A DNA stretch of 46,306 nt, from assembly GCF_902804485.1 (NCBI RefSeq), contig NZ_CADCST010000108.1:1-46306 (forward strand), given 5' to 3'. This stretch comes from Flavobacterium collinsii. Lineage in GTDB: Bacteria > Bacteroidota > Bacteroidia > Flavobacteriales > Flavobacteriaceae. Of the stretch, positions 1-7,426 are shown piece by piece. Made by a program: the position numbers and the translations under genes. Numbering within the stretch: position 1 is the first letter of the stretch; each line of letters opens with the position of its first letter. The notes under the pieces are model-generated. The model ran no database searches. It saw only the letters and a program-made list of their open reading frames with translations, and was not told where the DNA came from.

Positions 1-1
1 A

Positions 2-175
2 GTCATGATTTATATGACTCTAATTGTAGCAATGTTACTCTTAATTTATAAGAAAGCAAATAATCTAGGTTACAAAACTGCAAAAAGAAGGTTTGTTATA
101 GAATTAAGAGAGTTAATTACTGCAGTAATGATAATACTTTCAGGAGGAGATCCGCAAAAAGTATATAAAACATAA
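2..175 (+). mobile_element. IS4-like transposase, C-terminal tail (partial)
   Basis: The frame is open from the window edge and encodes about 57 residues ending at TAA 173-175. It contains the segment IYKKANNLGYKTAKRRF followed by an ELRELITAVMIILSGGDP-type tail, which I recognise as the extreme C-terminus of Bacteroidetes IS4-family (DDE) transposases. The catalytic domain lies outside the window, so activity cannot be judged. The gene is followed at once by an imperfect hairpin and then by a 5'-truncated gene, which suggests that the right end of this IS is near position 205. Confidence 0.7.
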
Positions 176-202
176 GTGGCCGGAATTTCTTCCGACCACT
201 TT
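174..202 (+). terminator. Imperfect hairpin after the IS transposase
   Basis: A 12-bp stem (AAGTGGCCGGAA pairing with TTCCGACCACTT, one C-A mismatch) with a TTTC loop starts inside the transposase stop codon region and is followed by TTTTAG. It could be the transcription terminator of the transposase or a structure at the IS end. Confidence 0.55.
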
Positions 203-255
203 TAGGGATTACATTAGGTTCAGGTTTTGATCCTGCAAATCTTTCGAGTTATAAA

Positions 256-1908
256 ATGAGAGCGATTAAATATGAAGAGCACTGGTCTGGTAAGGCACCA
301 ATTAAGGCAGAATCAGCTATATTATATATTTCGAATTATGAATCCTTTACAAAGGTTACAAAGATCGACACAAGCATAGATGCTTCATATATGAAAGCAT
401 CGGTAAGTGCGGAGAGCAGTAAATCAATAAGCGAGTCTTTTACTGAAAATAATATTAATATATTAATACATGCCTATGCCGATTATGGATGGTTTGAAAT
501 GAAGGAGGGAGCAACACTAGTACCAGCCGCAGAAGCATTGAAGAAGAGCAATCAGCAAGAGTTTATTAAAGCTTATGGTTCGCGATTTATTATTAAGGAA
601 AAAAGGATGAATTCTATATCCATATTGATAACAATAAGAAATGTAAGTAAGAAGTTTAAATCAGTGGTTTCAAGTACACTTTCTGCAAGTGGAGGCTATG
701 GAGGAGCTTCAATAAAGGCTAAACAAACTATAAACGAAGAAATTACAAGGGATAGCAATTCTGATAGGATTGAGCTAAGTGCTTTTACAGTAGGAGGAGA
801 AGGAATAGAAGGGTTAAAAGATATTATACTGCCGAATTTAAAAAATAACAGTAATGCTATCGAATACATTAATGAGCTGATAAAAAATAATTTAAGTGCT
901 TTTAATGAAAAAAATGCAATTCCTTATGAATGTGCTGTTGCAGATATGAAAATATTTGGAATAACAGAAGTAGCTGAAATACCATGGGATTATGATCGAA
1001 TGAAAAATATGGAAAAGCTAAAGGATATGTATGTTGAGTTATCCTATCATATAGAATTATATGAAAAAATTAAAAATAGAATTGATCCTTTTTTTACTCT
1101 ATTGGGAGGAGAAGAAAATAGAACTGACTGTATTAATAGGTATGAAAATAATATTGGAGCGATTAGAGATCACTTACATGATATTGCTGTAAGGCATGAG
1201 AATTGTAAAATTAATCCAGATAAGTCAAGTTTTGAGATTATAAATTATCAAACAAAAATGATAGGTGGATTAGCACGGTTAATTCCAGTAAATGTGTTAT
1301 TTACAAATAGTATAAATAATCTGTTTATGAAATATTACAAAGATTATGATGGGCTAGAGGATACGGTTGTAGAAAATTTGCTGAGTACAGTTCCAAGTCA
1401 GCGGAAAATGGACTTGATGAAATGGATTGGTCCTGATGAATATTTGGAAGTGCTTCTAAGATTTGAGTCAAAAAAAAGATGGCAGAAAGTGCAAATAGTC
1501 AAATTGCATGATTCGCTCGATTATAAACAAAATAAGCCCATTCTGGAAGGAAATAAAAAAACAGAATTCTACAATGGTCCACAACAGGACTTCATTTTAT
1601 GGAACAGTGGATATGATAATAATAGTATTGAACATGCCATTTTAGAGTATATACCAAAAGTGCATGGTAATTTAGATTTCGGCCCACTTGGTTTGTCTAC
1701 TGTCAGCGTTGAATATTCATACTCATTGTTTTGCACGTTAGTTGACTACGCAGGCAGAGAATTTACTTATAAAGTAATGGATCTGGAAATGGTCACTTTT
1801 CATAAATTAGCTGGTGATTTTTCGCCTGGTATAAAAAGTGAATCTCTTATAAAAAACATTACATATTACATTCCAACGGATAACAATATTATAGGACCTT
1901 TATTTTAG
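256..1908 (+). CDS. MACPF-like (perforin-fold) protein, 5'-truncated by an IS
   Basis: This 550-residue protein is tentatively a membrane attack complex/perforin-like protein. Support is a segment at residues 103-150 with the layout of the MACPF signature: FIKAYGSRFI, where the family has YGTH[FY], then a hydrophobic strand, then a Ser/Gly-rich stretch (TLSASGGYGGAS) like the membrane-inserting helix region. Members make beta-barrel pores or act in interbacterial toxicity and adhesion. The frame stays open upstream of the ATG and reads ITLGSGFDPANLSSYK from about 208, which looks like genuine protein sequence. The true N-terminus, probably with a signal peptide, therefore seems to have been removed by the adjacent IS insertion near 205. 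The remaining gene may be silent. The family call is uncertain; the truncation is better supported. Confidence 0.45.
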   Translation: MRAIKYEEHWSGKAPIKAESAILYISNYESFTKVTKIDTSIDASYMKASVSAESSKSISESFTENNINILIHAYADYGWFEMKEGATLVPAAEALKKSNQQEFIKAYGSRFIIKEKRMNSISILITIRNVSKKFKSVVSSTLSASGGYGGASIKAKQTINEEITRDSNSDRIELSAFTVGGEGIEGLKDIILPNLKNNSNAIEYINELIKNNLSAFNEKNAIPYECAVADMKIFGITEVAEIPWDYDRMKNMEKLKDMYVELSYHIELYEKIKNRIDPFFTLLGGEENRTDCINRYENNIGAIRDHLHDIAVRHENCKINPDKSSFEIINYQTKMIGGLARLIPVNVLFTNSINNLFMKYYKDYDGLEDTVVENLLSTVPSQRKMDLMKWIGPDEYLEVLLRFESKKRWQKVQIVKLHDSLDYKQNKPILEGNKKTEFYNGPQQDFILWNSGYDNNSIEHAILEYIPKVHGNLDFGPLGLSTVSVEYSYSLFCTLVDYAGREFTYKVMDLEMVTFHKLAGDFSPGIKSESLIKNITYYIPTDNNIIGPLF

Positions 1909-1913
1909 ATTTT

Positions 1914-2183
1914 GTGCAATTGAGTTTTAATCTTAGTTTTTTCCTTTTGTTATTTTATTTCGTAAGTAAGGTCTGTTCAGCAGAGGAAGACAATCTAAAC
2001 CGAAGCATTAAAGTAAGTAAAGACTTATATGCAGATAAGCAGTGGAAGGTCGTTTTATTGGCAGTTTCCCACCAATTCGGATATAGAAAAAGTGGTATAG
2101 GCAAGGAGAGATATTTGATGATCAATGAAATGGAATCTGAAATCGTAAAGTTTATTTATAAAACCAATGAGAGTATTTGGTAA
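1914..2183 (+). CDS. Small secreted hypothetical protein (89 aa)
   Basis: I do not recognise this family. The ORF starts with GTG five bases after the MACPF-like gene and so is probably co-transcribed with it. Residues 1-22 form a hydrophobic signal peptide (QLSFNLSFFLLLFYFVSKVCSA) with a plausible cleavage after CSA. The mature part is short, charged and contains a QFGYRKSGIGKERY segment. It may be a partner or immunity-type protein of the upstream gene, but that is only inferred from position. Confidence 0.4.
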   Translation: MQLSFNLSFFLLLFYFVSKVCSAEEDNLNRSIKVSKDLYADKQWKVVLLAVSHQFGYRKSGIGKERYLMINEMESEIVKFIYKTNESIW

Positions 2184-2278
2184 TAGTAAAAATGCTGTAT
2201 AGCATTAATTTTTTTTAAATTTTGTAACATTTTAAATAGTTTGGGATCTAAAAGGCGAACCATTTAAAAATAAACAAA

Positions 2279-3130
2279 ATGAAAAAAATTAGATCTTTTA
2301 TTATTGTATTTTTATTAACAGTTGGTACTGTAAATACTTTTGGGCAAAATAAATCGTACCCATTTGAAGTGAAAATTAGCGGACAAGGAAAACAATCTAT
2401 AATTTTCATACCTGGTTTTACATGTTCGGGGGAAGTTTGGAATGAAACAAAGTCTGTGTATGAAAAAGACTTTACTTGCTATACTTTGACAATGGCAGGT
2501 TTTGCAGAAGTTAAACCGCAACCGAATGCTTCTTTTAAAAATTGGGAAGATGGAATTGTAAATTTCATCAAGGACAACAAAATTAAAAAACCAATTCTTA
2601 TCGGTCACAGTATGGGTGGTGGTTTAACTCTAGCTATTGCTTCAGATTATCCTAAACTAATCAAGAAAATAATTGTAGTAGATGCAGTACCTTGCATGGG
2701 AGCATTTGGAAATCCTGCTTTTAAAAGTCTGGAGAATCCGGATAATTCAGAGAAAATAAATAGTATTCTTTCTGCAACAGATGAACAATTTCGAACGATG
2801 CAAAAAAACAGCATTTATGGACTTGTTACCAATAAATCAAAACAAGAACTAGTATTGAGCTGGGCACTAAAATCTGATAGAAAAACACTTGCTGAAATGT
2901 TTTGGGATTATGCTAATATTGATTTGAGAGAGAAATTAAAAAACATTACCTGTCCTTCGTTGATTTTATTGAACTCTTATTACAGTAAATCAAAACCAGT
3001 TATGGAGGAGCAATTTAAAAATTTAAAGAACGTAAATTTGCAATATGCTGGTAAAGGCTCCCATTTTATAATGTATGATGATACAGAATGGTATTTAAGT
3101 CAATTAAATAATTTTATACCTAAAAAATAA
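2279..3130 (+). CDS. Secreted/periplasmic alpha/beta hydrolase
   Basis: The 283-aa protein has an N-terminal signal peptide (MKKIRSFIIVFLLTVGTVNTFGQ) and an alpha/beta-hydrolase fold. Visible are the oxyanion-hole segment IFIPGFTC (about 42-49), the nucleophile elbow GHSMGG with Ser111, and a late His262 in GKGSHFI. The catalytic acid is not certain from sequence; the substrate is unknown. The gene ends 1 bp before the ECF sigma factor start, so the two are an operon with the membrane protein that follows. A hydrolase-sigma-membrane protein cassette suggests an envelope-stress or signal-degrading module. Confidence 0.85.
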   Translation: MKKIRSFIIVFLLTVGTVNTFGQNKSYPFEVKISGQGKQSIIFIPGFTCSGEVWNETKSVYEKDFTCYTLTMAGFAEVKPQPNASFKNWEDGIVNFIKDNKIKKPILIGHSMGGGLTLAIASDYPKLIKKIIVVDAVPCMGAFGNPAFKSLENPDNSEKINSILSATDEQFRTMQKNSIYGLVTNKSKQELVLSWALKSDRKTLAEMFWDYANIDLREKLKNITCPSLILLNSYYSKSKPVMEEQFKNLKNVNLQYAGKGSHFIMYDDTEWYLSQLNNFIPKK

Positions 3131-3131
3131 A

Positions 3132-3602
3132 ATGGAATTTGAGGAAATATATGCTACTTATTGGCAAAAAATATTTCGATTGTGTATGGGATACGTCAAT
3201 GATTATGATCAAGCACAAGACCTTGCACAGGAGACATTTATAACTGTTTGGGAACAACTCCCAAAGCTTAGAAACGGATCGATTGTTGGAACTTGGATTT
3301 TTAGGATTGCTTCTAACAATTGTTTACGACAAATTAGAAAAGAAAAACGGTATCCAAAAGCGGAATTGCCAATATACTTGGTAAACGAGAACAGAATAGA
3401 TATAGAGCCAAAAATTCAATTGCTGCATAAATGCATCTCCGAATTACCTGAAATAGATCGTATTATTATTTCACTTGAATTGGAAAATATAAAACAAGCC
3501 GAAATAGCCAAAATTGTTGGACTTTCAGAAGCGAACATAAGGGTTAAAATACATAGAATAAAAGAAAGATTGACACAAAAATTTAAAGAAAATGGACAAT
3601 AA
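3132..3602 (+). CDS. ECF-type RNA polymerase sigma factor
   Basis: This 156-aa protein has the two-domain layout of extracytoplasmic-function sigma factors. Region 2 carries DQAQDLAQETFITVWEQL (about 26-43) and region 4 carries a helix-turn-helix, AEIAKIVGLSEANIRVKIHR (about 124-143). Length is normal for small Bacteroidetes ECF factors. It is packed between the hydrolase gene (1-bp gap) and a membrane protein (11-bp overlap), the usual position of a cognate anti-sigma factor. It probably directs its own operon; a GTAACA motif upstream of the hydrolase gene is a candidate target. Confidence 0.92.
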   Translation: MEFEEIYATYWQKIFRLCMGYVNDYDQAQDLAQETFITVWEQLPKLRNGSIVGTWIFRIASNNCLRQIRKEKRYPKAELPIYLVNENRIDIEPKIQLLHKCISELPEIDRIIISLELENIKQAEIAKIVGLSEANIRVKIHRIKERLTQKFKENGQ

Positions 3603-4185
3603 TAATATCAATTTTAATGAATTGTGGGCAGAACAAGCTACAAGCGCACCTAATTTAAAAGACTTGGTATCTAAAGCCAATCTGGTGCGACATAGTAATT
3701 TAAGAAAATTAATCTTTAAAGATATAATATTCACACTTGTAGCAGCATTTTTGATTTTCATTTGGGTTAATTTTCACCCCCAATTATTATCAACCAAAAT
3801 TGGAATTGTGTTAATTGTTTTAGCAATGGCAGTTTATATTTTCAGCTCAAGCCAAAATATAATTCAACTTTTAAATAAGATAAACACGGCTCAAAGTAAC
3901 AAAGATTACTTAAATCATTTATTGGCTTTAAAGGAAAAACAACAGTTTTTACAAACAAAAATATCTAATTTATATTTTATTTTGTTTTCATCTGGAATCT
4001 GTTTATATTTTTATGAAAATGCTTTGAAAATGCCTGTTAATAAAGCAGTTTATACCTATCTAGCAATAGTAGCATTTATTATTTGGGGAAGATTTTATAT
4101 GAAACCAAGGTTAATTAAAAAACAACAAGTTAAGCTTGATGAAATTATAAGGAAATTTGAGAATATAAACAAACAGCTTGATTAA
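3592..4185 (+). CDS. Four-helix membrane protein, possible anti-sigma factor
   Basis: The 197-aa protein overlaps the end of the sigma factor gene by 11 bp. The N-terminal 50 residues are soluble and begin DNNNINFNELWAEQ, similar in character to the cytoplasmic sigma-binding domains of small Bacteroidetes anti-sigma factors. Two pairs of transmembrane helices follow (about 44-62 and 68-86; 124-143 and 152-168), separated by a charged helical linker. No catalytic motif is visible. The anti-sigma role is inferred from gene order and topology. Confidence 0.7.
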   Translation: MDNNNINFNELWAEQATSAPNLKDLVSKANLVRHSNLRKLIFKDIIFTLVAAFLIFIWVNFHPQLLSTKIGIVLIVLAMAVYIFSSSQNIIQLLNKINTAQSNKDYLNHLLALKEKQQFLQTKISNLYFILFSSGICLYFYENALKMPVNKAVYTYLAIVAFIIWGRFYMKPRLIKKQQVKLDEIIRKFENINKQLD

Positions 4186-4490
4186 AAAGGATATTTACTA
4201 TATTAGTTCGCAATTAAATATACTGGCGGAAAAATAGATATATGGACAGTATAAAGAAATTTAATGACATTCGGACCGCAAGATGGAATGATAGATAAAT
4301 TGTAAGATTTGTTTAATAAAAAACAGCAACAAACTAAGTTTGCAGTTGTTTTGCGAATTCTCCAAATTTCTTTTTTTCTTGTGCTGGTAATCTTTTGTTA
4401 TAAATTTACACAACCATTATAAAGCTGGTGGAAGATTGATAGCAAGTAATAGCACCTTAAAAACGACAGCTTAACTAATACAGAATGTGA
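4186..4490. other. Intergenic, no gene seen
   Basis: This 305-bp AT-rich gap contains an imperfect inverted repeat around 4322-4354 (AAACT/AGTTT core with flanking CAAC...GTTG) that may terminate the sigma operon. No convincing promoter or ORF was seen. Confidence 0.4.
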
Positions 4491-5063
4491 ATGAGTGATG
4501 TTTTACGACAACAAATAGAAAAAATTACTGAACTTACTGATTCTGAGTTTGACTATATTTTATCTCATTTTGAGAGCAAAAAAATTAAAAAACATCAATT
4601 TGCACTGCAAGTAGGAGAAAATACACCAAACGATTATTTCATTTTGAGCGGGTGTCTAAAGTCATACTTTACAGATAGAAATGGCAAGGAACACATCTTG
4701 CAGTTTGGAATGCAAGACTGGTGGATTACAGACTATCAAGCCTACTACAATCAAACAAAAGCAACGATAAATATTGACTGTATTGAGGACAGTGATTTAC
4801 TTTGTTTGTCCTTTCACAATAGGGAAAAACTATGTTCAGAAATTCATAAAATAGAACACTTTTTTAGAAAAAAAACGAATAAGCGTAATGTTGCCTTACA
4901 ACAACGGATACTTTCTTTATTGAGCAATAACGCTAAAGAAAAATACGACCAATTATTGCAACTATATCCACTGCTTTTTCAAAAAGTCCCAAAACATCTT
5001 ATTGCTTCGTATTTAGGTGTTACAAGGGAAACACTCAGCAGACTTAATACTCCTTCAAAATAA
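4491..5063 (+). CDS. Crp/Fnr-family transcriptional regulator
   Basis: The 190-aa protein has an N-terminal cyclic-nucleotide-binding-type beta barrel (for example FILSGCLKSYFTDRNGKEH, about 47-65) and a C-terminal helix-turn-helix (HLIASYLGVTRETLSRL, about 169-185) typical of the short Crp-like regulators of Flavobacteria. Ligand is unknown. It is monocistronic here. The next sequence downstream is a perfect 23-bp palindrome and then a truncated mobile-element gene, so the regulator sits at the outer edge of the island. Confidence 0.85.
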   Translation: MSDVLRQQIEKITELTDSEFDYILSHFESKKIKKHQFALQVGENTPNDYFILSGCLKSYFTDRNGKEHILQFGMQDWWITDYQAYYNQTKATINIDCIEDSDLLCLSFHNREKLCSEIHKIEHFFRKKTNKRNVALQQRILSLLSNNAKEKYDQLLQLYPLLFQKVPKHLIASYLGVTRETLSRLNTPSK

Positions 5064-5071
5064 AGTGAGGT

Positions 5072-5094
5072 ATATCACAAAAAATTTGTGATAT
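5072..5094. repeat. Perfect palindrome at an island junction
   Basis: ATATCACAAA-AAA-TTTGTGATAT begins 8 bp after the Crp-like gene stop. It could terminate the regulator transcript or serve as a Crp-type operator. Its right end coincides with the point where recognisable PcfJ-like coding sequence begins, so it may also mark a recombination junction. Confidence 0.7.
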
Positions 5095-5851
5095 TTCCAT
5101 CCTGAAAAGAAACGGTTTCAAAGGCAGTTTCCACGGCATCGCCCCTCAGGTGCTTTTTACGGCTCTTTTGAAAGATTCCCATGCAGAGACACTCCTCAAG
5201 ACAGGGCAGACCGATTTTCTTTCTCATTATCTGGTCTCGCACGCACAGCACATCAGGGAGAACTGGCAGGCAGTCAAAACCTGCGCCAAGAACAATTACA
5301 AGGTAAAAGACTTTGGGCTTTGGGAAGATTACATTTCCCTGCTCAGATGGTTCAAAAAGGATTTGAATAATCCTGTTATGGTATGTCCTGAGAATTTGGA
5401 AGAGGTGCACGACAGGTTTGTGGAGAAAAAACGCATAATACAAAGGCGTCAGCATATAAAAGAGCTTCGCCAAGAAATACAGCAGGCGCAGATTGGGTAT
5501 GAACAGCAGAAAAAGCAGTTTTTCGGGCTTGAGTTCACAAAAGAGAATCTTTCTATCTGCGTTATGGAAAGCGTGAATGATTTTCTCGAACAGGGCGATA
5601 TGCTCCGCCACTGCGTATTTACCAATGAATACTACAAAAAGAGAAACTCCCTTATCCTGTCGGCTAGATTTGAGAACAAGCCTGCGGAGACCATTGAGGT
5701 GGCGCTTCCCTCACTTGAAGTCCTGCAGTGCAGGGGAGACAAAAACAAGGTTTCCCCGCATCATAAGCAGATATTGAAGTTTCTTAATCAGAATCTCTAT
5801 CAGATAAAGAAACGTCTTAAAAACAAAAAAGAAGAGAGAGCCGAAAATTAG
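5095..5851 (+). pseudogene. PcfJ-like protein, C-terminal remnant
   Basis: The open frame, with a possible GTG start at 5150, encodes a 233-aa protein matching the C-terminal part of PcfJ-like proteins carried by Bacteroidetes conjugative and mobilisable elements. Recognisable parts are LRWFKKDLNNPVMVCPENL, the coiled-coil RRQHIKELRQEIQQAQ and the C-terminal segment with MLRHCVFTNEYYKKRNSL. Coding similarity appears to continue upstream of the GTG in the same frame (ILKRNGFKGSFHG from about 5099) until the palindrome at 5072-5094, and an in-frame TGA lies at 5066. The N-terminal half is therefore missing. Base composition is clearly less AT-rich than the upstream genes. A strong terminator follows. 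Confidence 0.75.
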
Positions 5852-5867
5852 ATTTCGGCTTTTTTTT
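5840..5867 (+). terminator. Rho-independent terminator of PcfJ-like gene
   Basis: A perfect 7-bp stem GCCGAAA/TTTCGGC with a 6-nt loop is followed by eight T residues. The stop codon of the PcfJ-like gene is in the loop. Confidence 0.9.
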
Positions 5868-6078
5868 GGTAAAATTCCGCGGCGCAGGCACTTGAAGGGA
5901 GTATTGTTTCAGGGTTCAGGCTTAATTCCGAAACAAAGTTCGGGAAGGAAAGACGGTTCGCCGAAAAAAATTCCCCCATAAATGCAGGCGGAAGAACCTG
6001 CTTTATTGCGTTGCTTTTTTCGCTCGCTTTCTCATTCCCGGTTCAGGTTCCATTATTAATCTTAAAACTTTAGAAATC

Positions 6079-6549
6079 ATGGAAACTTCAAAAACACTTC
6101 AGAACTGGAATCAGGTGGCAGAAATCCAGCTTATCTACAAAACAAAAGTGAAAGCATCAGACAGACCTTATATCAGTTCCTCCAAAACAGTTTATCAGCT
6201 GGCGCTCCAGTTCTGGAATCCAGATACAATCGAATTTTTTGAGGAGTTTAAGATCCTGCTTTTGAACCAGTCCAATAAGGTATTGGGCATGTACGAAGTA
6301 TCATCGGGAGGAATTGCAGGCACTTCAGTTGACCTCAGACTGATTTTTGCAGCGGCGCTTAAAGCAAATGCCGTATCGCTGATTATGATCCACAACCATC
6401 CATCAGGACAGGTTAAACCATCAGAGGCGGATAAACAGATAACCAGAAAAGTCAGAGAAGCGGGCGGTATTTTAAATATTACACTTCTGGATCATCTTAT
6501 CATTACTCCCGAAACTTATTATTCCTTTGTTGATGAAGGCGCTTTATAG
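6079..6549 (+). CDS. radC: RadC-like JAB/MPN domain protein
   Basis: The 156-aa protein consists of the JAB/MPN domain of the RadC family without the N-terminal helix-hairpin-helix region of chromosomal RadC. The metal-binding signature is complete: Glu in IEFFEEF (about 52-57), HNHPSG (105-110) and the downstream Asp118. Short RadC proteins of this type are standard cargo of Bacteroidetes conjugative transposons and defence islands. Their activity is unproven and the DNA-repair label is historical. It stands alone between the PcfJ-like remnant and the three-gene ATPase/nuclease operon. Confidence 0.9.
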   Translation: METSKTLQNWNQVAEIQLIYKTKVKASDRPYISSSKTVYQLALQFWNPDTIEFFEEFKILLLNQSNKVLGMYEVSSGGIAGTSVDLRLIFAAALKANAVSLIMIHNHPSGQVKPSEADKQITRKVREAGGILNITLLDHLIITPETYYSFVDEGAL

Positions 6550-6775
6550 CGTCTTCATATTTATATAATAGTAAGCTCGTCTGATTTTTTATCCAGACTT
6601 TTTCTAAGTGTTTGAACGCAGTCGCGGAAATGCGGTATTTCTTTTGAAATGAACAACCAGGCCTTGTTTAATTACATAATTAAATATTCAAATAGATTGG
6701 CAATAATTTATATATTAGCGAAAAATCTTAGTTTATTTAAAAGAATACTTCGTATTTACCAATTTCAAAAATCAT

Positions 6776-7426
6776 ATGGAAGATTTTTTCAAAAAGTACA
6801 GGGACAGACTGCGGATTATAATAATTCTGTATGTTTTTTGTGAGCGGAGCGTGGAAAACGGTACTCCATATTACGGATTGTTCCGCAGTGAAATAAGAAT
6901 TCAGGCTTTGGATTTTCTTCTTAGGTATCCCGATTTTCTGTCAATGGAACTGATGGACTTAATGGATAACGACAGCAGCATTTCGCAGCAGGAAATAAGT
7001 GAGGTTATTGATGAGATTTATTTAAACAATGAACCGCAGCTGAGGGTTGAAGAAATGGAAAAATTCTTTCACGGAGCCTATGAAAGTATAGATGAGGTTA
7101 TTGCCTTTCACGTAAGTACAGGTTTTCTAAAACACGAAAGCAGAAGAAGAGCTGATGGCAAAACGTTCGATAAAAACTATTATGTTACGCACTACTGTGC
7201 CGAAAGGATTGAAAATCACCTAAGAACAATTCCTACTGTGCAGTGGTATTTCGAGCGCTGCGAACTGATTAAAAAACACTTCGGACAATTTACAGGCTCA
7301 CAGCTCAAAACCCGGCAGTATAAGTATGCTGAATACAGCAGTATATCCTATAAGAGCCATATTCAGAATGTAAACGCAAAAGTTAGGACAGCCTACAGCG
7401 AGAGATTTAATAAACAGTTACTATGA
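6776..7426 (+). CDS. Small first component of SMC-nuclease system (216 aa)
   Basis: I do not recognise this family by motif. The protein is soluble, largely helical and shows a winged-helix-like layout in the middle, RIQALDFLLRYPDFLS (about 42-57), with a basic C-terminus (RQYKYAEYSSISYKSH). It overlaps the SMC-like ATPase gene by 4 bp (ATGA), so the two products are translationally coupled. Size and position fit the middle component of ABC-three-component (Lamassu LmuC-like) systems, which bridge ATPase and effector, but that is an analogy. The alternative upstream ORF at 6649-6843 in another frame is not believed to be a gene. Confidence 0.7.
   Translation: MEDFFKKYRDRLRIIIILYVFCERSVENGTPYYGLFRSEIRIQALDFLLRYPDFLSMELMDLMDNDSSISQQEISEVIDEIYLNNEPQLRVEEMEKFFHGAYESIDEVIAFHVSTGFLKHESRRRADGKTFDKNYYVTHYCAERIENHLRTIPTVQWYFERCELIKKHFGQFTGSQLKTRQYKYAEYSSISYKSHIQNVNAKVRTAYSERFNKQLL

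Noticed and set aside
2222..2243. Standard Bacteroidetes promoter (TTTG ... TAGTTTG) for the hydrolase operon
   Set aside because: The spacing is only 12 bp and the -7 box lacks one T; an ECF-type promoter fits better.
5072..5094. Left attachment site of the tRNA-Tyr element
   Set aside because: The palindrome has no similarity to the tRNA 3' end or to the sequence near the integrase.
6649..6843. 64-codon ORF before the three-gene operon
   Set aside because: It overlaps the start of the 216-aa gene in another frame, has low-complexity Ile/Lys/Asn content and no recognisable features.
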